64,000 bases of DNA. Origin: Sorex araneus (lineage: Eukaryota; Chordata; Mammalia; Eulipotyphla; Soricidae). The position numbers were made by a program, and so were the translations under genes. Every line of letters begins with the position of its first letter. Positions within the stretch are counted from its first letter, which is position 1. The stretch is taken from NCBI RefSeq assembly GCF_027595985.1, contig NC_073303.1, positions 331,997,179 to 332,061,178 of the forward strand, given 5' to 3'. The notes under the pieces are model-generated. The model was not told where the DNA came from. It ran no database searches and saw only the letters and a list, made by a program, of their open reading frames with translations. Shown one piece after another: positions 12,656 to 30,127 of the stretch.

Positions 12656-13309
12656 CTGATCTTGCTACATTAATCAAACTTTCTTCTTTTACTTGCCAGG
12701 TGGTAAGATAATTGTTCTCTTATGAATGTTCTGGACATTCATTCAGGTTATCACTGTATAGAAGCAGGAAAGAGACCCTGAGCACCTTGGGGGAGAGACT
12801 GGTCCCTTGATGTGTGAATGAAGGGAACCTGCAATTGCATTTGGAAAATCACTTAGATTCCTACTTATATGGAACTTTGCTATGTAACATAAAAGATAGA
12901 ATAGGTCAGGCGCATTGGGGGACACTTTTTTGTTTTAAAGAATGTATTCTGAATATTATTCTAGGACTATTGATGTTTGCTTAAGAGGTCAAGAAAAAAT
13001 TATTCCATATTACCTTAGATTGATGTATTTAGTTTAGTTTAGTGTCCTGATACTTTTCCTGAATGCTTGGTGATACCAAACACCTGACTTACAAAAAAAC
13101 GCTTATCAGACCCTGAAATAGAATCCAACAATTCCAGTAATGAAAACTCATGGAACAATGGGACAGGAAGGATATAATGCATGATTTCCTGGATTCGGTT
13201 TCTATGTGTGAGGTAAGCCCCTCCTGTACAGAGGCCAGTTACGCAATGCTGTGGCAACTGTCAGAAATTCATTTAGATATTGCCAGTGACATTTAAAAAA
13301 TCTGTAGCT

Positions 13310-13465
13310 AGGGCCAGAGAGAGTACAGGGGGTTAGGCACTTACCTTGTAATGTCCTGGATCAGCCCCCTGGCATCGTGTATGGTCGCCTGAGCACTGTC
13401 AGAGGTCACTCCCAATCAAATAATCCCTGAGCACCTCCAGAAGTGGCCCAAGCATCCTGTCCCAT
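13310..13465 (+). repeat. Older shrew SINE
   Basis: Sense copy (gggccagagagagtacaggg ... tccagaagtggcccaagc). Confidence 0.7.
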
Positions 13466-14447
13466 CCCCAGCGAATCTGTACATAACTACTATATACAAC
13501 TACTATGGCATAAACCAATCCATCACCTCTGAAAGTGTCATCTTGTGTCACTGTCATCATCATCACCATTATGTTATTATATCATTATTATTTACAAGAA
13601 TATTTAACATGGTATTACATATAAAGTTAATAAATAAATGCTTCTTAGCAACATTTTAAGTCTGCAAAGCAGTATCATTGACTATAAACAATGTGCTATA
13701 CAGTCAATCATCAGGATCCATTTCTTCCACATTACTGAAACTTTGTACTCTTGGGCCAATACCACCCCATCTTCCCCTTCCTTTAGCCACTGGGAACCAC
13801 CATTACATAATCTACTTCTATAGGTTTGACTATTTTAGATTCCATTAGAGGAGCCTCCTCCACACCCCTTCTTTTTTTTTATCATTTTAGAAATTAGCAA
13901 CTTTCACTTGTCCTGGTGGAAAATAAGAGATAAATCCAAAGAAATTAATTTTGTGTATTATGTTATGATTTTTAGGACTTACATTAGTGATGCCAAGGTT
14001 TCAGAGGGCCCCAAGTAACATGATGTATGTGACACTAGATTTATTTTTAGATGAGAATTGAAAAACTTTGACTTTAAAAGAAATCCCATGGGGTTAAAAT
14101 AGGATCAATCTTCATCTGTGGAAGTTTTCACAAAGGAAAACTTTCCTCCATAAAGTTTTCCCAAGAACTTGGTTTTCTAAAATTTTCACCTTAATTATAT
14201 TTTCTCTTCCAAAAACTGAAAATTTGCTTTAAGAAGAGAGAACAGCCCCACAAATGTCTTGATAGTGTTGGAAGAGGGATAAAACCATTGTTTGGCACAC
14301 TATAGAGCTGCTTCTCAGAGGCTCTAAAACTTTGATTATTCATAATGTCACTCAAAAAAGTATACAATGGCCTAGAAATTTTCAAAATTTCCAAAGCTAA
14401 ACAAAACTTGACTTTAGTATAGACATCTAAGTAAAAATAATCTTTCA

Positions 14448-16780
<2,333 letters not shown>

Positions 16781-16784
16781 TGAA

Positions 16785-16920
16785 TGGTGATGAAAAGATT
16801 GTACAAGAGTTAAGGCCCTTGCCTTGCATGTAACCTACCCTAGATTGAATCCTCAGCACCTCAAGCACTGCCAGGTATCACTTATGAGCACAGAGCCAGA
16901 AGTAGTTCTGAGTGTGAGTA
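16785..16920 (+). repeat. Older shrew SINE
   Basis: Sense copy (gccttgcatgtaacctaccc ... agcacagagccagaagtag). Confidence 0.65.
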
Positions 16921-17079
16921 GTTCTAAGTGCTGAGTATTGCTACCTTCCAAAATAAGATGAAAATTAGTATTTGGGGGGCCTCCCAAGAAGTAATCAGGG
17001 GGCATGGATGTTTCTCCAAGGCATTCTCAACAAGCTGGGCTGCAGTTCAAAGCAGCAAAGACATAATGCTACTTGGACC

Positions 17080-17285
17080 CTGTGGTGTGGGAATTACCTG
17101 GGTCATACTGGTGGTGCTTGGAGGACTCCAGCACCATTCCTGGTGATGCTTTGGAGACTGTATGGTGCTGAGGATGGAACTGGGGTTGACCACATGCAAG
17201 GCATATATATATATGTGTGTGTGTGTGTATTTATAAGATACATATATATATTTTTTTACACCCTATACTATCTCTCTGGTCCCAT
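17080..17285 (-). repeat. Older SINE with internal TA/TG microsatellite
   Basis: Antisense SINE text to 'accacatgcaaggca', then (TA)/(TG) repeats at about 17204-17262, then 'ctatactatctctctggtccc'. The microsatellite expanded inside the element. Confidence 0.65.
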
Positions 17286-17343
17286 ACATTTAGAATTTTA
17301 AAAAGTTGAAGAAGCTACCATAACTGTGAAATCTTGAGCTCTA

Positions 17344-17523
<180 letters not shown>

Positions 17524-17774
17524 CTAATTAAAAATTATAAACAAACATTATATTTCCACTTCATGATTTTGTATACCTCACTTGATTTCACCCTTGAACA
17601 TGTGTCTGTTGAAGCTGCATGCAAAAAAAGGTGCATGTGGACTGAGAAGAGAGCTAAAGAGTTAGAGAGCATGTCTGGAATGCACAGGGCCCACTTGGTC
17701 AGAGCACAGTTAGCTCCCAGCACTAGGAAGTCAAAAAGACTCCCCTCACCCCCCACCACCACCCTTCACTCCCC

Positions 17775-17935
17775 CCAAAATGTGCAGGCCTGGAGAGATG
17801 GCTTATTAGGCGGGAGCACATGTTTTGCATGCAGAAGGCCCAAGTTCAGTCCTGGCACTGCAAGGTCCCCTGAGCACAGAGCTGAGAATAGTCCCTGAGT
17901 GGTATAGGATATGACCCCCCAAACAAACAAAAAGT
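17775..17935 (+). repeat. Older shrew SINE
   Basis: Sense copy (gcctggagagatggcttatt ... accccccaaacaaac). Confidence 0.75.
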
Positions 17936-19800
17936 GAATACTATGAACGAATTTTTCATCCCTTTTTCAAGCCCCTTCATCCCTTCTTCAGGGTGGTAGG
18001 CCTACCCAAATACATTGTGTTTGATGAGGAAAAGACACCAAAGAATCTCTGTTGTGAAAATTGGGTCCATTTGTTCATTCACTTGTTTGCTCAGCTAGTG
18101 TCTAGTAATCACAGTGGCCCGGACATCATGCTAGATTGTTGTGAACCACAGCAATGGAGGTGTGCCCAGGGCCCCTCCTTTGGGAGGAGGACTAGGATCT
18201 CATTTGTCTTCATAACTAGTCTATGGAGGATGTGGAAAACAAGTTTGAAGTATTATAAAAGTATCACATTACATTTTAAATTATGCTTCCTTTAATTTTT
18301 AATGTCCTGAAACATTGAATGAAGTGTGCTTCTCAAGTCTCAATTCCAATCTGCCCATCGAATTACACTCTAATTGCGTTTCTCTCTTTTGCCATCTTTT
18401 TCATTCTGGTCCTTACTCGAGCACTCCCCCTTGTGGTGTCTGCTGTCCATCTGAACCCAAGACCCTTAGAGTCCTGCCTGCCCAGTCCCTGCCGGGCTTG
18501 CACCCCTTTCTGACTCACATGCCAGCCTTTGGACATCTGAGATCGACTCCCCTCATGCCTTGGGGATGCATCTTGGGGAGATGATCTACCTCCCTTTAAG
18601 TGAAAACGCATAGAAGAGAGTAGTTTCTGGACCTATTACCAAATTATTGTGATTCTTTCTCTTCCCTAATTGGAAGAAAAGGAAATCTTCCATTCCTGAC
18701 AAGCCCAAAGAACCCCCAGGGCACTGAAAAATCTTCCTCCTTTCCTCTGCAGGGCCCAGATTTTTCTGCTGTCCTCGGGACAGAGTTCTGAGCCAAGCCA
18801 GGTGGCAGTTGTTAATGTCCCACATAAGAAACCTGGTAGGACCCCAGTCAGCCAAATGCACCATGTGACCCCCCCAAAAGTTTCTTATATCCTTGGACTT
18901 TGCAGAGCAATCTTGAAGCCTACATCTTCTCAAGAAAGTTGACCTCACTCTCAGGAAACACCTGCCAGGATTCTCCTTCAGCGCCAGGCTGAAATATTTA
19001 TGCATTGTCACCATAAATCCAAACCCCTGTACTTCCAATTTCAAACTATACATATTGTATATCTCTGGGAAAATTAGCCATATCTATGAGTCTTGTTGTT
19101 CTCCTTATCAAGAAGGACAAACAATAGGATTCACCCCAAAAGCTTCGGTACTTTGCCAACATAATAAAAACCATTTATGAAATCACATGTCCCAAGTTTG
19201 GCAGGTTCAGTGTTGCCACAAATGAAGTCCTGAAGTTCTGGAATGACCCATTCAATTAAGAGTGCCATCAGCTGAGAGTGGCCATACTTAGAACTCTATA
19301 CCTATATTTTGCAATTGATCAAAATCCTATAAACCTGTGTGTGGGAAGGGGGAGGGCAGGTAAATCACTTTAAGCTCGCTAGGGTTTCCCCTTAAGTTTC
19401 AGATGGCTGACTAGGTATTAATGGGGAGAGGTTAGGTTGGTGATGTTAGTCACCTGACTTTAGATAGAGCTCTATGCTGGGACACTGGTGGTGTTCACCC
19501 CCCAGATGCCAATCCTTCACTTGTCTAAAGTAGGTTTTATTCAATGTTTTAAATAATTTCAGGGATGGAGACTCAGGCTAAACAAGTTTTTCTTCTTTTT
19601 TATTTTCTTAATTTTTAAAAAGAAACTTTGCCTTTATTAATAGGAATTCAATGATGTTCTGTTTAAAACAACACTTTTAAAAGCTCATGAGTTCACTTTA
19701 ACCCTTGACTGCTGGGAGCACTTTGAACTGATAAAACCTAGGAGCCCTCCTTTTTTTTTTTCTCAGATAAACTTGTTAATGGAGGGTCCAATCCTTGAGT
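17936..19800. other. CLUL1 intron 2, unique sequence
   Basis: No repeat, RNA or exon recognised. The longest frame (155 codons, 19053-18586 minus) lacks a recognisable domain and splice context. Confidence 0.4.
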
Positions 19801-19817
19801 AAAACTCAATGACTTTG

Positions 19818-19975
19818 TTTTGGTTTGGGGCCACACCCTTGATGCTTAGAAGTTACTCCTGGCTTTGATCTTAGGAATGACTCCTGGCAGGACTCAGGGC
19901 ACCATATGGGGTACCTGAGATAGAACCTGGGCTGGCCACCTGCAAGGTATATGCCCTACCTGCTAATCTATGTGA
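19818..19975 (-). repeat. Older shrew SINE
   Basis: Antisense copy (gtttggggccacacccttga ... ctacctgctaatctatgtga). Confidence 0.75.
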
Positions 19976-20664
19976 CTCTACACAAGAGGTAGGCTTTAAG
20001 CAAAAATAAAGTCTTAAAGTTCCCAGGATTCTTCAGAGCTACAACTGAAACCCATGCTTTCTGGAGCCTGCCACACTGCTGCTTTCTTTCCCTAGTGGTA
20101 CCTTCATGGCTTGCCAGGAGGCTTGGGAAAGTCACGGTTCCCATAGCTACAGCGCCAACACTTTCTCCCCAGTTGCTCATTCTAGGGTTGAGTCATTGAT
20201 CACCACCCCAAGCCTCCGTTTGCTTAGCTGGAGAGCTGGAAGTTAGCTGTTAGAATGTGAGAATGTGTCTTGTGAATGGCCTGTCAATGATATCTCTTGT
20301 CATTATCCCCAGACTTCCAACCTCACAAGCTCACCAGGAAGGAATCCAGGTCCAAAGCCTTCCACTGTTTCCTCACCAGGAGCCAAATATTATTTCCCCC
20401 AAATTATTTTATTACTGCCCAACGGGAGCAAAACTTAAAGCTGCTAGGAACCCTGACCATGGCATCAGCTCACTGGTGATAGATTTTGGGTTTAGACTGT
20501 GATGGAACTCTGTCCCACTTGCTTATGGGTACTCAGAATCCACTGAGCTTGGAAGGGAAGAGAATTCCAGTAGTTATGGGATGCGGTGACCTCTGACTTT
20601 ACAGGTCTTTAGGTTCAGGTCTAGGAGGACTTATCAAAACTCCTAGTTGTTTTCACTGAAAAAT

Positions 20665-20990
20665 TGGCTGTGGAAGCAGCTAATGGCTCAAGTGGCTGAA
20701 AGCACCTGCCTCGCAAACTTGAGGTCATGAGTTTGATCACTGGTACCTTCCACATGTGCCGTCTGAGATCATGGCAGCTCCGCCCCAGCTGATGCTCAGC
20801 ACTGCAAGTATTTTCAGCTGCACCACAGCCTCATGTGTGCAGGCACCACAACTAAAGGGTGCAACCCCCAACAGACACTGAATTAAGAAGCTGTGAGCAC
20901 TGTAGCCTGGAGTGCTATCCTTGGGGTGAGCAAGTAGGTGAGCAGCACAGCTAAAGTGTGCTCTGGCAATCATCATGGCTGTGTGGCTGA
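20665..20990 (+). repeat. Probable diverged SINE-like repeat
   Basis: Begins with a sense SINE-like arrangement (tcaagtggctgaaagcacct, gaggtcatgagtttgatcac), then diverges. Confidence 0.35.
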
Positions 20991-21259
20991 GCACACTGAT
21001 GTGTGCCTATGGACAAGTGCCACAACCAAGTGTCCAGTGAGATCCCAGGCTATGCCAACAACAGCATCAACAGAAGGAAGAGGAAAAAAATAAAAGTTGT
21101 ACAAAGACAAAATGGGCATAGAGTTTCACCTTTGCAGGATGGACAGAATTCTGGAGAATGGTCATATGACAGCGTGAAGGTACTTAGCACTGCACTATTT
21201 GAATGGTACAGAAAAAATATGGTTTACTAGCACCCAGAACTTCTTAAACATGAAAATAA

Positions 21260-21425
21260 GGCCATGGAGCTAGTTTAAGGATCATGGCTTTTGCCTTACA
21301 TGCTGCTTCCCCAGTTCGTCTCCAGAGTGCTGTCAGGAGTGACCCTTTAGCACAGAAGCAGGTATGGCTCCTGAGCACCTCTGGGTGTAGCCCAAATGCC
21401 TCCACCCTAACTCTTCCCCCCCCCC
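21260..21425 (+). repeat. Older shrew SINE
   Basis: Sense copy (gccttacatgctgcttcccc ... tctgggtgtagcccaaatg). Confidence 0.65.
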
Positions 21426-21544
21426 AAAAAAAAAGAAAATAAAAATAGAGAAAAATTTAGAAGCAAATTTATGCTCAAGGTTGAAAAATTATATCATCCA
21501 CAATAATGTTTGTTACAGTTTTGACTTCCTCTTTGATTTAAGGG

Positions 21545-21816
21545 TATCACTGTATCACTGTCATCTCATTATTGTTCGATTTACTCCAGCAGTCACCAGT
21601 AACATCTCGTTACTCGTTACTCATTACTGGTGACAGCCCTGAGATTTTAGCAGCCTCTCCTTACTTGTCTTTCCCAATGATTGGAGGCTCTTTTAGGGTC
21701 AGGGGACTGATGAGACCTATGGTTACTGTTTTTGGCATATCAAACACACCACAGGTAGCTTGCCAGGCTCTGCTCATGTGAGCGGGATACTTTTGGTAGC
21801 TTGCCAGGCTCTCCAA

Positions 21817-21820
<4 letters not shown>
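21545..21820 (-). repeat. Long-form shrew SINE, antisense
   Basis: Reads ctgtatcactgtcatctcat, then gagattttagcagcctctcc and aggctcttttagggtcaggg, then gtagcttgccaggctctcc. This carries the internal block absent from the short form at 58003-58244. Confidence 0.75.
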
Positions 21821-21868
<48 letters not shown>

Positions 21869-21893
21869 CACATATATGTATATATATAATATA
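21821..21893. repeat. (TA)n microsatellite
   Basis: About 70 bases of TA with a few TG/CA interruptions, at the 3' edge of the antisense SINE body. Confidence 0.95.
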
Positions 21894-23339
21894 TATCACT
21901 CTCTATGATTTGTTGCCTACTGTCTGAACTCCATCAAATATGGTGTGGTAATTATGGAAAATGGGTAGGAAGAGTCTTATAATGTGTTGCGCAGCTGACA
22001 CATTATCTGGGTTCCGTGGGACTTCATTCATGCGTGAGGCTCAGAGTGTCCAGAAAGTGGCCTGCAGTGTGGTGGTGGTTGGGTAATTTAAGGGAAATAT
22101 TGGAAAATGATGTTGGTATTTGGAATAAAAATCTGAGGTTTTTCTTATGTGAGGTATGTGCTTTATCACTGAGTCATGTCTCTAGCTAAAAAAAAGATAA
22201 TTTAAAAAATATTTTAATTGTCTTGACTGTTATGTTAATTCTCTGTTACTAAAATACAAGACATGGTATACCTAGGATTTAGAAATGTGAGTTTTATACT
22301 TTCTAACATATAAACAATTTTTAACACCTTCTATAGAAATTTGAAGATAATCTCCAGTAGTAAGAGAATTAGCTTGAAAGGTATTTGAATGAAAAACCTG
22401 ATTAAGGGTCAAAGAGAGTAGAGAGGGTACGACTTGGTTAGACTGATATATTATTTCATATATATTAATTTTTCTTTCAGTGCTTATGTCAAACTGATGC
22501 CTGTGGCTACATGCAAGGGACCGCCTGGGGCATTGGAAGGATGGGGTGTGGGTGGGGGGCCCTCCACATTCCAGAAGCCTCAGCAGCAACTCCCTCTTTC
22601 TTTGTTCTCTTGCATCCAGTTACAAAGAATTGTTATTCAAGAGGTAAACGATGGATGTTATTGTCTAGTTTTAACTAAACTAACCCTCACTGAACGGACA
22701 GGAGGCTTAAGAATTTCTTGGGAAAAACAACCAAGCACGTTAAAAGCAATTAAAAAAAAACATGAATAATAAAGCTCAGGTAGACAAGAAGCAAATGGCA
22801 GAACTGATCGTTTCATTATGCACTCTTTATTGGCTTCATGGGGAAGGAAAAATATAATGATTCAAGTAGATCTGGCAAGCCAGTTAAAAATAATAAATAT
22901 CAAAATAAATGGAAACATGGACTCACATCTATTCAAGCTAGTGATAACCTAAGTCTATTTTGTGTAATGAGATAAGGGTGGCAGCAATTCATGTACCTAA
23001 TTTGTAAATAAGCATGTATATTAAAGTAAATTTTTAAGTGTTTTAGTAATAGGGACAAGGGATCAGAAACTTGGGGAAATATTGATCTAGCTAAAATTTT
23101 CCTGAGCACTTTTGACTTTATAACCGAATTCAGGAGGGAATAAGGATAAAACATTTTAAAGGAAGCAGCTCTTCCCAATTAGATAAATTCCAGAGCTTCC
23201 AAGTGTAGAGACCTCTAGAGTCTATTCTGCAAGAAAGTTTCTCTTTAAAGAAATTTGAAGTTGCCTTCAACTTTTTCTGCAAATGAACTGCTCCCCAGAA
23301 AATCTTTTTTTAAAATTATCTTTGATGTTCATTTAGGTA
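21894..23339. other. CLUL1 intron 2, unique sequence
   Basis: AT-rich; no exon, RNA or repeat recognised. Confidence 0.4.
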
Positions 23340-23632
23340 TGAGACATGACTAAAGGATTTGACGCATTGCTTACTTTTGTAAGGTCTCTCTCCAGAACTG
23401 TCTCATGTAGCATGAGCTTGGAGAGGCTGCTAAAGGCTTTTTTACATTGTTTACACTAGTAAGGTTTCTCTCGGGAATGAATTATCTGCTGTCCAATAGG
23501 GCTGAGCACCTTGAAAGGTTTTCCTACATTCTTTACATTGTTAAAGTTTCTTTCCGGAATGAATTTTCTCATGTAGTTAGAAGTGAGCACCTGTTAAAGG
23601 CTTTTCCACATTCTTTGCATCTGTGAGTTTTT
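23340..23632 (-). pseudogene. Decayed C2H2 zinc-finger gene fragment
   Basis: On the minus strand the sequence reads THRCKECGKAFNRCSL, a canonical Kruppel-type finger start, followed by two further degraded finger units (REKPY-stop-CKQCKKAFSSLSKL, then a decayed third). Units repeat at about 84 bases as expected. Frameshifts, stops and lost Cys/His residues show it is dead. It sits in CLUL1 intron 2, just downstream of exon 2, on the same strand. Confidence 0.8.
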
Positions 23633-23735
23633 TTTTTTGTCCAGAATAACAGGGAAAAAAAGTAATTTACCAACAACACTAACAAATACAATGTTTTGGT
23701 CTGTGTTAAGAACAGATTCTTTTCAATGATCTTAC

Positions 23736-23884
23736 CTGCTTCTCTTCCTTGCATTTATTCAATGTTTTCATTAGATTGCTGTGTTCCTCCTCTCTTCTTT
23801 CCATCATGATTTTCATCTGCTTAATACCAATCAAAGCTTTCTTCACCTCTTCATCTAAATTTTTCTTCCCTGTCTTGGAAAAAT
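23736..23884 (-). CDS. CLUL1: CLUL1 coding exon 2 (N-terminal coiled-coil region)
   Basis: The exon encodes residues 36 (split codon) to 85 and includes [20 protein letters not shown], the amphipathic helix shared by all clusterins just after the signal peptide. The acceptor is CATATCTCTTAG and the donor is AAGCAG|GTAAG. The length is 149 bp: two bases complete the split Asp codon, then 49 whole codons, ending in phase 0. The region after the signal peptide ([12 protein letters not shown]) is more basic than the human equivalent. A decayed zinc-finger fragment lies in the intron immediately downstream. Confidence 0.93.
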
Positions 23885-23947
23885 CTAAGAGATATGTTGC
23901 AGTATATTTCTTTGAAATCTCATTAGAGACACAGTACACAATTCAAT

Positions 23948-23987
23948 GAGTTCACCAATTTTTCTTTTTTTGAGTTCACCAATTTTT
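23948..23987. repeat. Extra copy of a SINE target site separated by a T tail
   Basis: GAGTTCACCAATTTTT occurs at 23948, 23972 and (after the SINE) 24160. Copies 1 and 2 are separated only by cttttttt. Confidence 0.9.
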
Positions 23988-24159
23988 TTTTTTGCTTTTT
24001 TTGGGTCACACCTGGCGATGCACAGGGGTCACTCCTGGCTCTGCACTCAGGAATTACCCCTGGCGGTGCTCAGGGAACCATATAGGATGCTAGGAATCGA
24101 ACCGGGGTTGGCTGAGTGCAAGGCAAACGCCCTACCCGCTGTGCTATCACTCCAGCCCC
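23988..24159 (-). repeat. Young shrew SINE
   Basis: Full-length antisense copy. TSD GAGTTCACCAATTTTT at 23972-23987 and 24160-24175. Confidence 0.95.
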
Positions 24160-24903
24160 GAGTTCACCAATTTTTTATGTCCCCTAAATTTGAAATTTAC
24201 TTGTTCCTTTTTAGCATTGGACTCTGAAAGCAGATCATAAAGAGTTAGCTGTCAGCTGTCACATGGAGAATTCCTTCTGCTCCTCACTTCTGAACTCCTG
24301 GGCAAGTCAGGTTCATTTAGCATCATTCTTGTCATTTTCTGCAAGCCTGTTTCCATTTATCTTGCCTTTACCCCCTTAACTTAAGACCCAAGTGTGTTTA
24401 TATTAAAGAACAGTTCAAATTTTATTCATAAACAATTTATATTAAATGCCCAACTGGGAACTTCAAACAGTGAACAATTTCCCTTTCTTTCAGCTTCAAT
24501 TACCTTCCCAAGAGGCATCAAATATAGAAAATATCTCATCATGCAATATTTCTTAGTAACCCACTGAATATCTCTAACGCACCTTTAACAAGCCTTTTGT
24601 GGTTGTAAAATTTTTCTTGTTTGGTCATTCTCTTCACAGTAGCCCATGTGACTCCTAAGTCACTTACTCTTGTTTCCAAATATAATAATAGATCTCAAAT
24701 AGGCTTCACTTTAATAAGCTATTTTTCTAAGTGTTAGAGAGTCCAAGTATAGATTATCTAGCCAAGGTCACGAGTTAATAAGCACAGACCAACCAGATTC
24801 AATGCCATTATAATCCAGTTTCACTAAAGCACAGATTATTTTAATTGTTTAAAGTTTTTAAATGCTAGAAAAGAATTTCACTGTTCATTAAAGTTGTGCT
24901 TAG

Positions 24904-25048
24904 ATGACACCAAACATCTGGATGAAACTAAGAAAAGCAGTCCAAAAATTGGCAAGTTCTATCTACACGATAGCAAACATCTGGGTTTGTGAACGGTCTC
25001 AGATACTCAACTAGAATTTTCTATTTTTATCCAGATGTTTGGCGTCAT
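24904..25048. repeat. 145-bp segment with 20-bp inverted termini
   Basis: Left terminus ATGACACCAAACATCTGGAT (24904-24923) and right terminus at 25029-25048 are reverse complements at 19 of 20 bases. A related motif (gcaaacatctggg) lies between them. Confidence 0.7.
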
Positions 25049-25134
25049 GTCTATTTGGTTAAGAAGCCGAGAGAAGGTCTCAGCACGGAACTAGAGGGCC
25101 ATAATGAATACGATTATCTCTCAACTGTAAATCA

Positions 25135-27270
<2,136 letters not shown>

Positions 27271-27274
27271 TTTC

Positions 27275-27445
27275 AGGAGCCAGACAGATAGTACAGAGGG
27301 CAGGGAGTTTGCCATGCACGTGGCCAATCTGGGTCTGATCACTGGCATCCCATATGGTCTTCCAAGGCTGCCAGGAATGATTGCTGAGCATAGAGCCAGG
27401 AGTAAGCCCTGAGAACTGCTGGGTGTGGCCCCAAACCAAAAATAC
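27275..27445 (+). repeat. Older shrew SINE
   Basis: Sense copy (agccagacagatagtacaga ... gctgggtgtggccccaaacc). Confidence 0.85.
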
Positions 27446-27449
27446 CAAC

Positions 27450-30120
27450 AGCTTACTGTGTTTCAGCCACTGCTACGAGAAGTGGCAGCTGTTGGGTATA
27501 GGTGCTTGTGTTCAAGCAATTTGCAACCTAGGCTTTCTGCTCTTCTAGTGCCCTGTGATTAGTAATTACAGGACAGCCTCAACATCCAGACACACCCACT
27601 TGGTCGGTCTTGATTATCTGCTAATTCTCTGTTTTAATTGGAAACCTCTTTCAGTTGGAAACCTCTTGGCTCAGCTTAAACCAAAACGTGAACTATTATT
27701 ATTTTAAGCAGCTAATGTCACGCTTGGGCTGCTCACTCCATACTTAGACACAGAGGTGGCCTATCCCAAGAGGTTACTGCTTGGCCAACGGCGGAAGCAG
27801 CACTTGGGTATTTTTCTCAGAAAGAAAAAGAGCTGGAAAAGTCAGCCATAGGAAATCATCCAATAGCCTGACCCCGAGAATCCTTCTTTCTTCTCAGGAT
27901 ACTCTGGTCCATGTTCAGGCCTGTGTGAACTCATCTACCTCTTCCTTTCCAACAAACTCAAACTTTTTGGAAAATGGAACCACATTCTCTTTTTTTCTTT
28001 TTGTACTCCATGTTCCTCTCTGTAATTGTAATTTCTGAGAACAGAGCTTTCTTGCTTGCTAGTATTAATTACTTAAAAAATATCCCGAAGCTCCCAAAAG
28101 TTTCTTCCTTTGATTATTTCATCTGTTTTCACAGCTGCCATTTTGTTCTTAGGATTAAGCAATAATTCATGTGAATCCAGTTACTCTCATAATTATGACA
28201 TCATTATATCCATGATTTAAGTGGATTAGAAAATATTATAGATAGTTAGTAACTAAGGAGACAAAGAAGCAGGGGAGTTTTAATTAAGACAGCAAGAAAG
28301 TACATATGATATTGACTAAGAAACAAGGACCAGATAGACGACTCCAAGATAACAGGTCAGTTCTGACTGTCAGTGTCTTAAATGTGTGGCTGTCACAAAC
28401 TTATTTGCTGATTAGCAAGACCTCTGGTTAGATTTGCCAGGGCATAGCCAGGGCAACCTTGGCCTCCCCCTGAGCCACTCACTTGGCAGTGAGTGGCAGT
28501 GAGTCTATTCTCCATCCCAGCATGCAGGTGCTTCTCCCTGTTCAGAGTCGAGTTCCTAGAAACAGTGCTCAGGAATGCAACCCAGGAGCCCTGCACATGC
28601 GCCCAAAGCTAGAATTGGCCGTCTTACATCAGTCAGCTCAGAAAGGGAAAGAAAGGGAGATACAGCCTGATGAATTCTCCCGAAGAGTTGAGTGCTACCT
28701 ACTAGTGGAACCTCCCACGAACTGAACAAACTTAGCCCTGCTTGGGATGAGGATGAGAAGTTGGAGTGTTCCCTTGATGTAAGGCCCCCCACAGAAACAA
28801 GGGGACAGGCTCCCATATTTAGGGAGGGACACAATGTGTCAGAGAAGTAAAAGAAGAGATGAAAGTGTAAAGGTTCGAACAAATTATGTTGAACATAACA
28901 GGCACTCACTTCATGAAATTAATTTCTTTCTTCCTTTCATCTTTCTGTATCTTCATTGTCATTCATTTCATAAATGTAAAGCACACAATTCTCATTAAAA
29001 CAAAGTCCTCAGGTAGGGGCAGTGGCTCCACTCCGAGAGCACAGGCCTTACCTGTGGGAGGCTCTGGGTTCTGCCCCCGAATTCATATGCCTCATCTCTA
29101 GCTCCAGCATCTCTGGGTCTGGACCTAATGGCCCCTCAGAAACACCAGGTAGTTGCTGGTTTGCTCTTTGAGAGGAAGGCATAACATTGACTGAGTTTAG
29201 AGATCTGGTTCCATTAAAATCCCTACCATACCCTGTATTGTGGACATTTGTATCACCATTGGAAGATGAATAATCATTAGAAGAAATAATATCAAATACC
29301 TTTCCACCTCTAAAAATTCCCTTTAATCATCAATTTTATAACTTATCTATAAAATAAAACATTACATTTACTTGATCTCTCTTACAGAATTACTGACCTG
29401 GCCAAATTTGTTCACATAAACAAAATGTTTTCTTGCACCATAGAGAGCAAAGTAACTTTAAGGAAGGTAGATCAAGAACAGCTATTTAAAATTTAGACTA
29501 CACTAAAATTATTATTATTATTATTATTATTATTTTATCTCATATCACATAGGCAGCAAAAGCAGGCAGGGAGTCTAGACTTCCAAAACTTTAGTGAGAA
29601 AGATTATGCTAGAATACAATATGAGGAAATTATATCTCATTTAACCTCGCCATGAAATGAGAATTTCCTGTACATGTTCTTCCAGACCTACCACGTAGAT
29701 ACAATTATTAAGCAGGACTTATAGAAATATCAGATATATTCTGGGATTTCTGTTTCACCTAGCATCTGATTTCTCTTGCTTCTGTGAGCTCTGGTTTAGC
29801 GGATGTGCATCAGGCACCTGCTCTGCTCCATGTGTGGAGGATGCCTGGGAACAGATGCGCTCTAAGTTCTTCTGGAGCTCCTGCCATGTTCAGCTGGAGG
29901 GGAGGCGGAGAGTACGTGGATGGTACATGAGCAACCAGAGCATGGAGCTGGCGCAAGGAATGGGAGTAATTTGGAATAGAAAGGGCTCCTTTATGCTGTG
30001 GAGCCTAGGAAAGCTGTCTCTAGGAAGGGGGCCTCTTGCTGGTACAACCCCTGAAATCAGCCAGGCTACATAATTTGCAAGGCCAAATGCAAAATAAAAA
30101 GGCAGATCCCTCATTCAAAA
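27450..30120. other. Intergenic; no gene recognised
   Basis: Mostly unique. A diverged SINE-like piece occurs at about 29010-29145 and an (ATT)n microsatellite at 29508-29536. Confidence 0.4.
29508..29536. repeat. (ATT)n microsatellite
   Basis: About nine ATT units. Confidence 0.95.
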
Positions 30121-30127
30121 AATGTTT

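Noticed and set aside
18586-19053. 155-codon minus-strand frame in CLUL1 intron 2
   Set aside because: No domain, splice context or compositional signal; compatible with chance.
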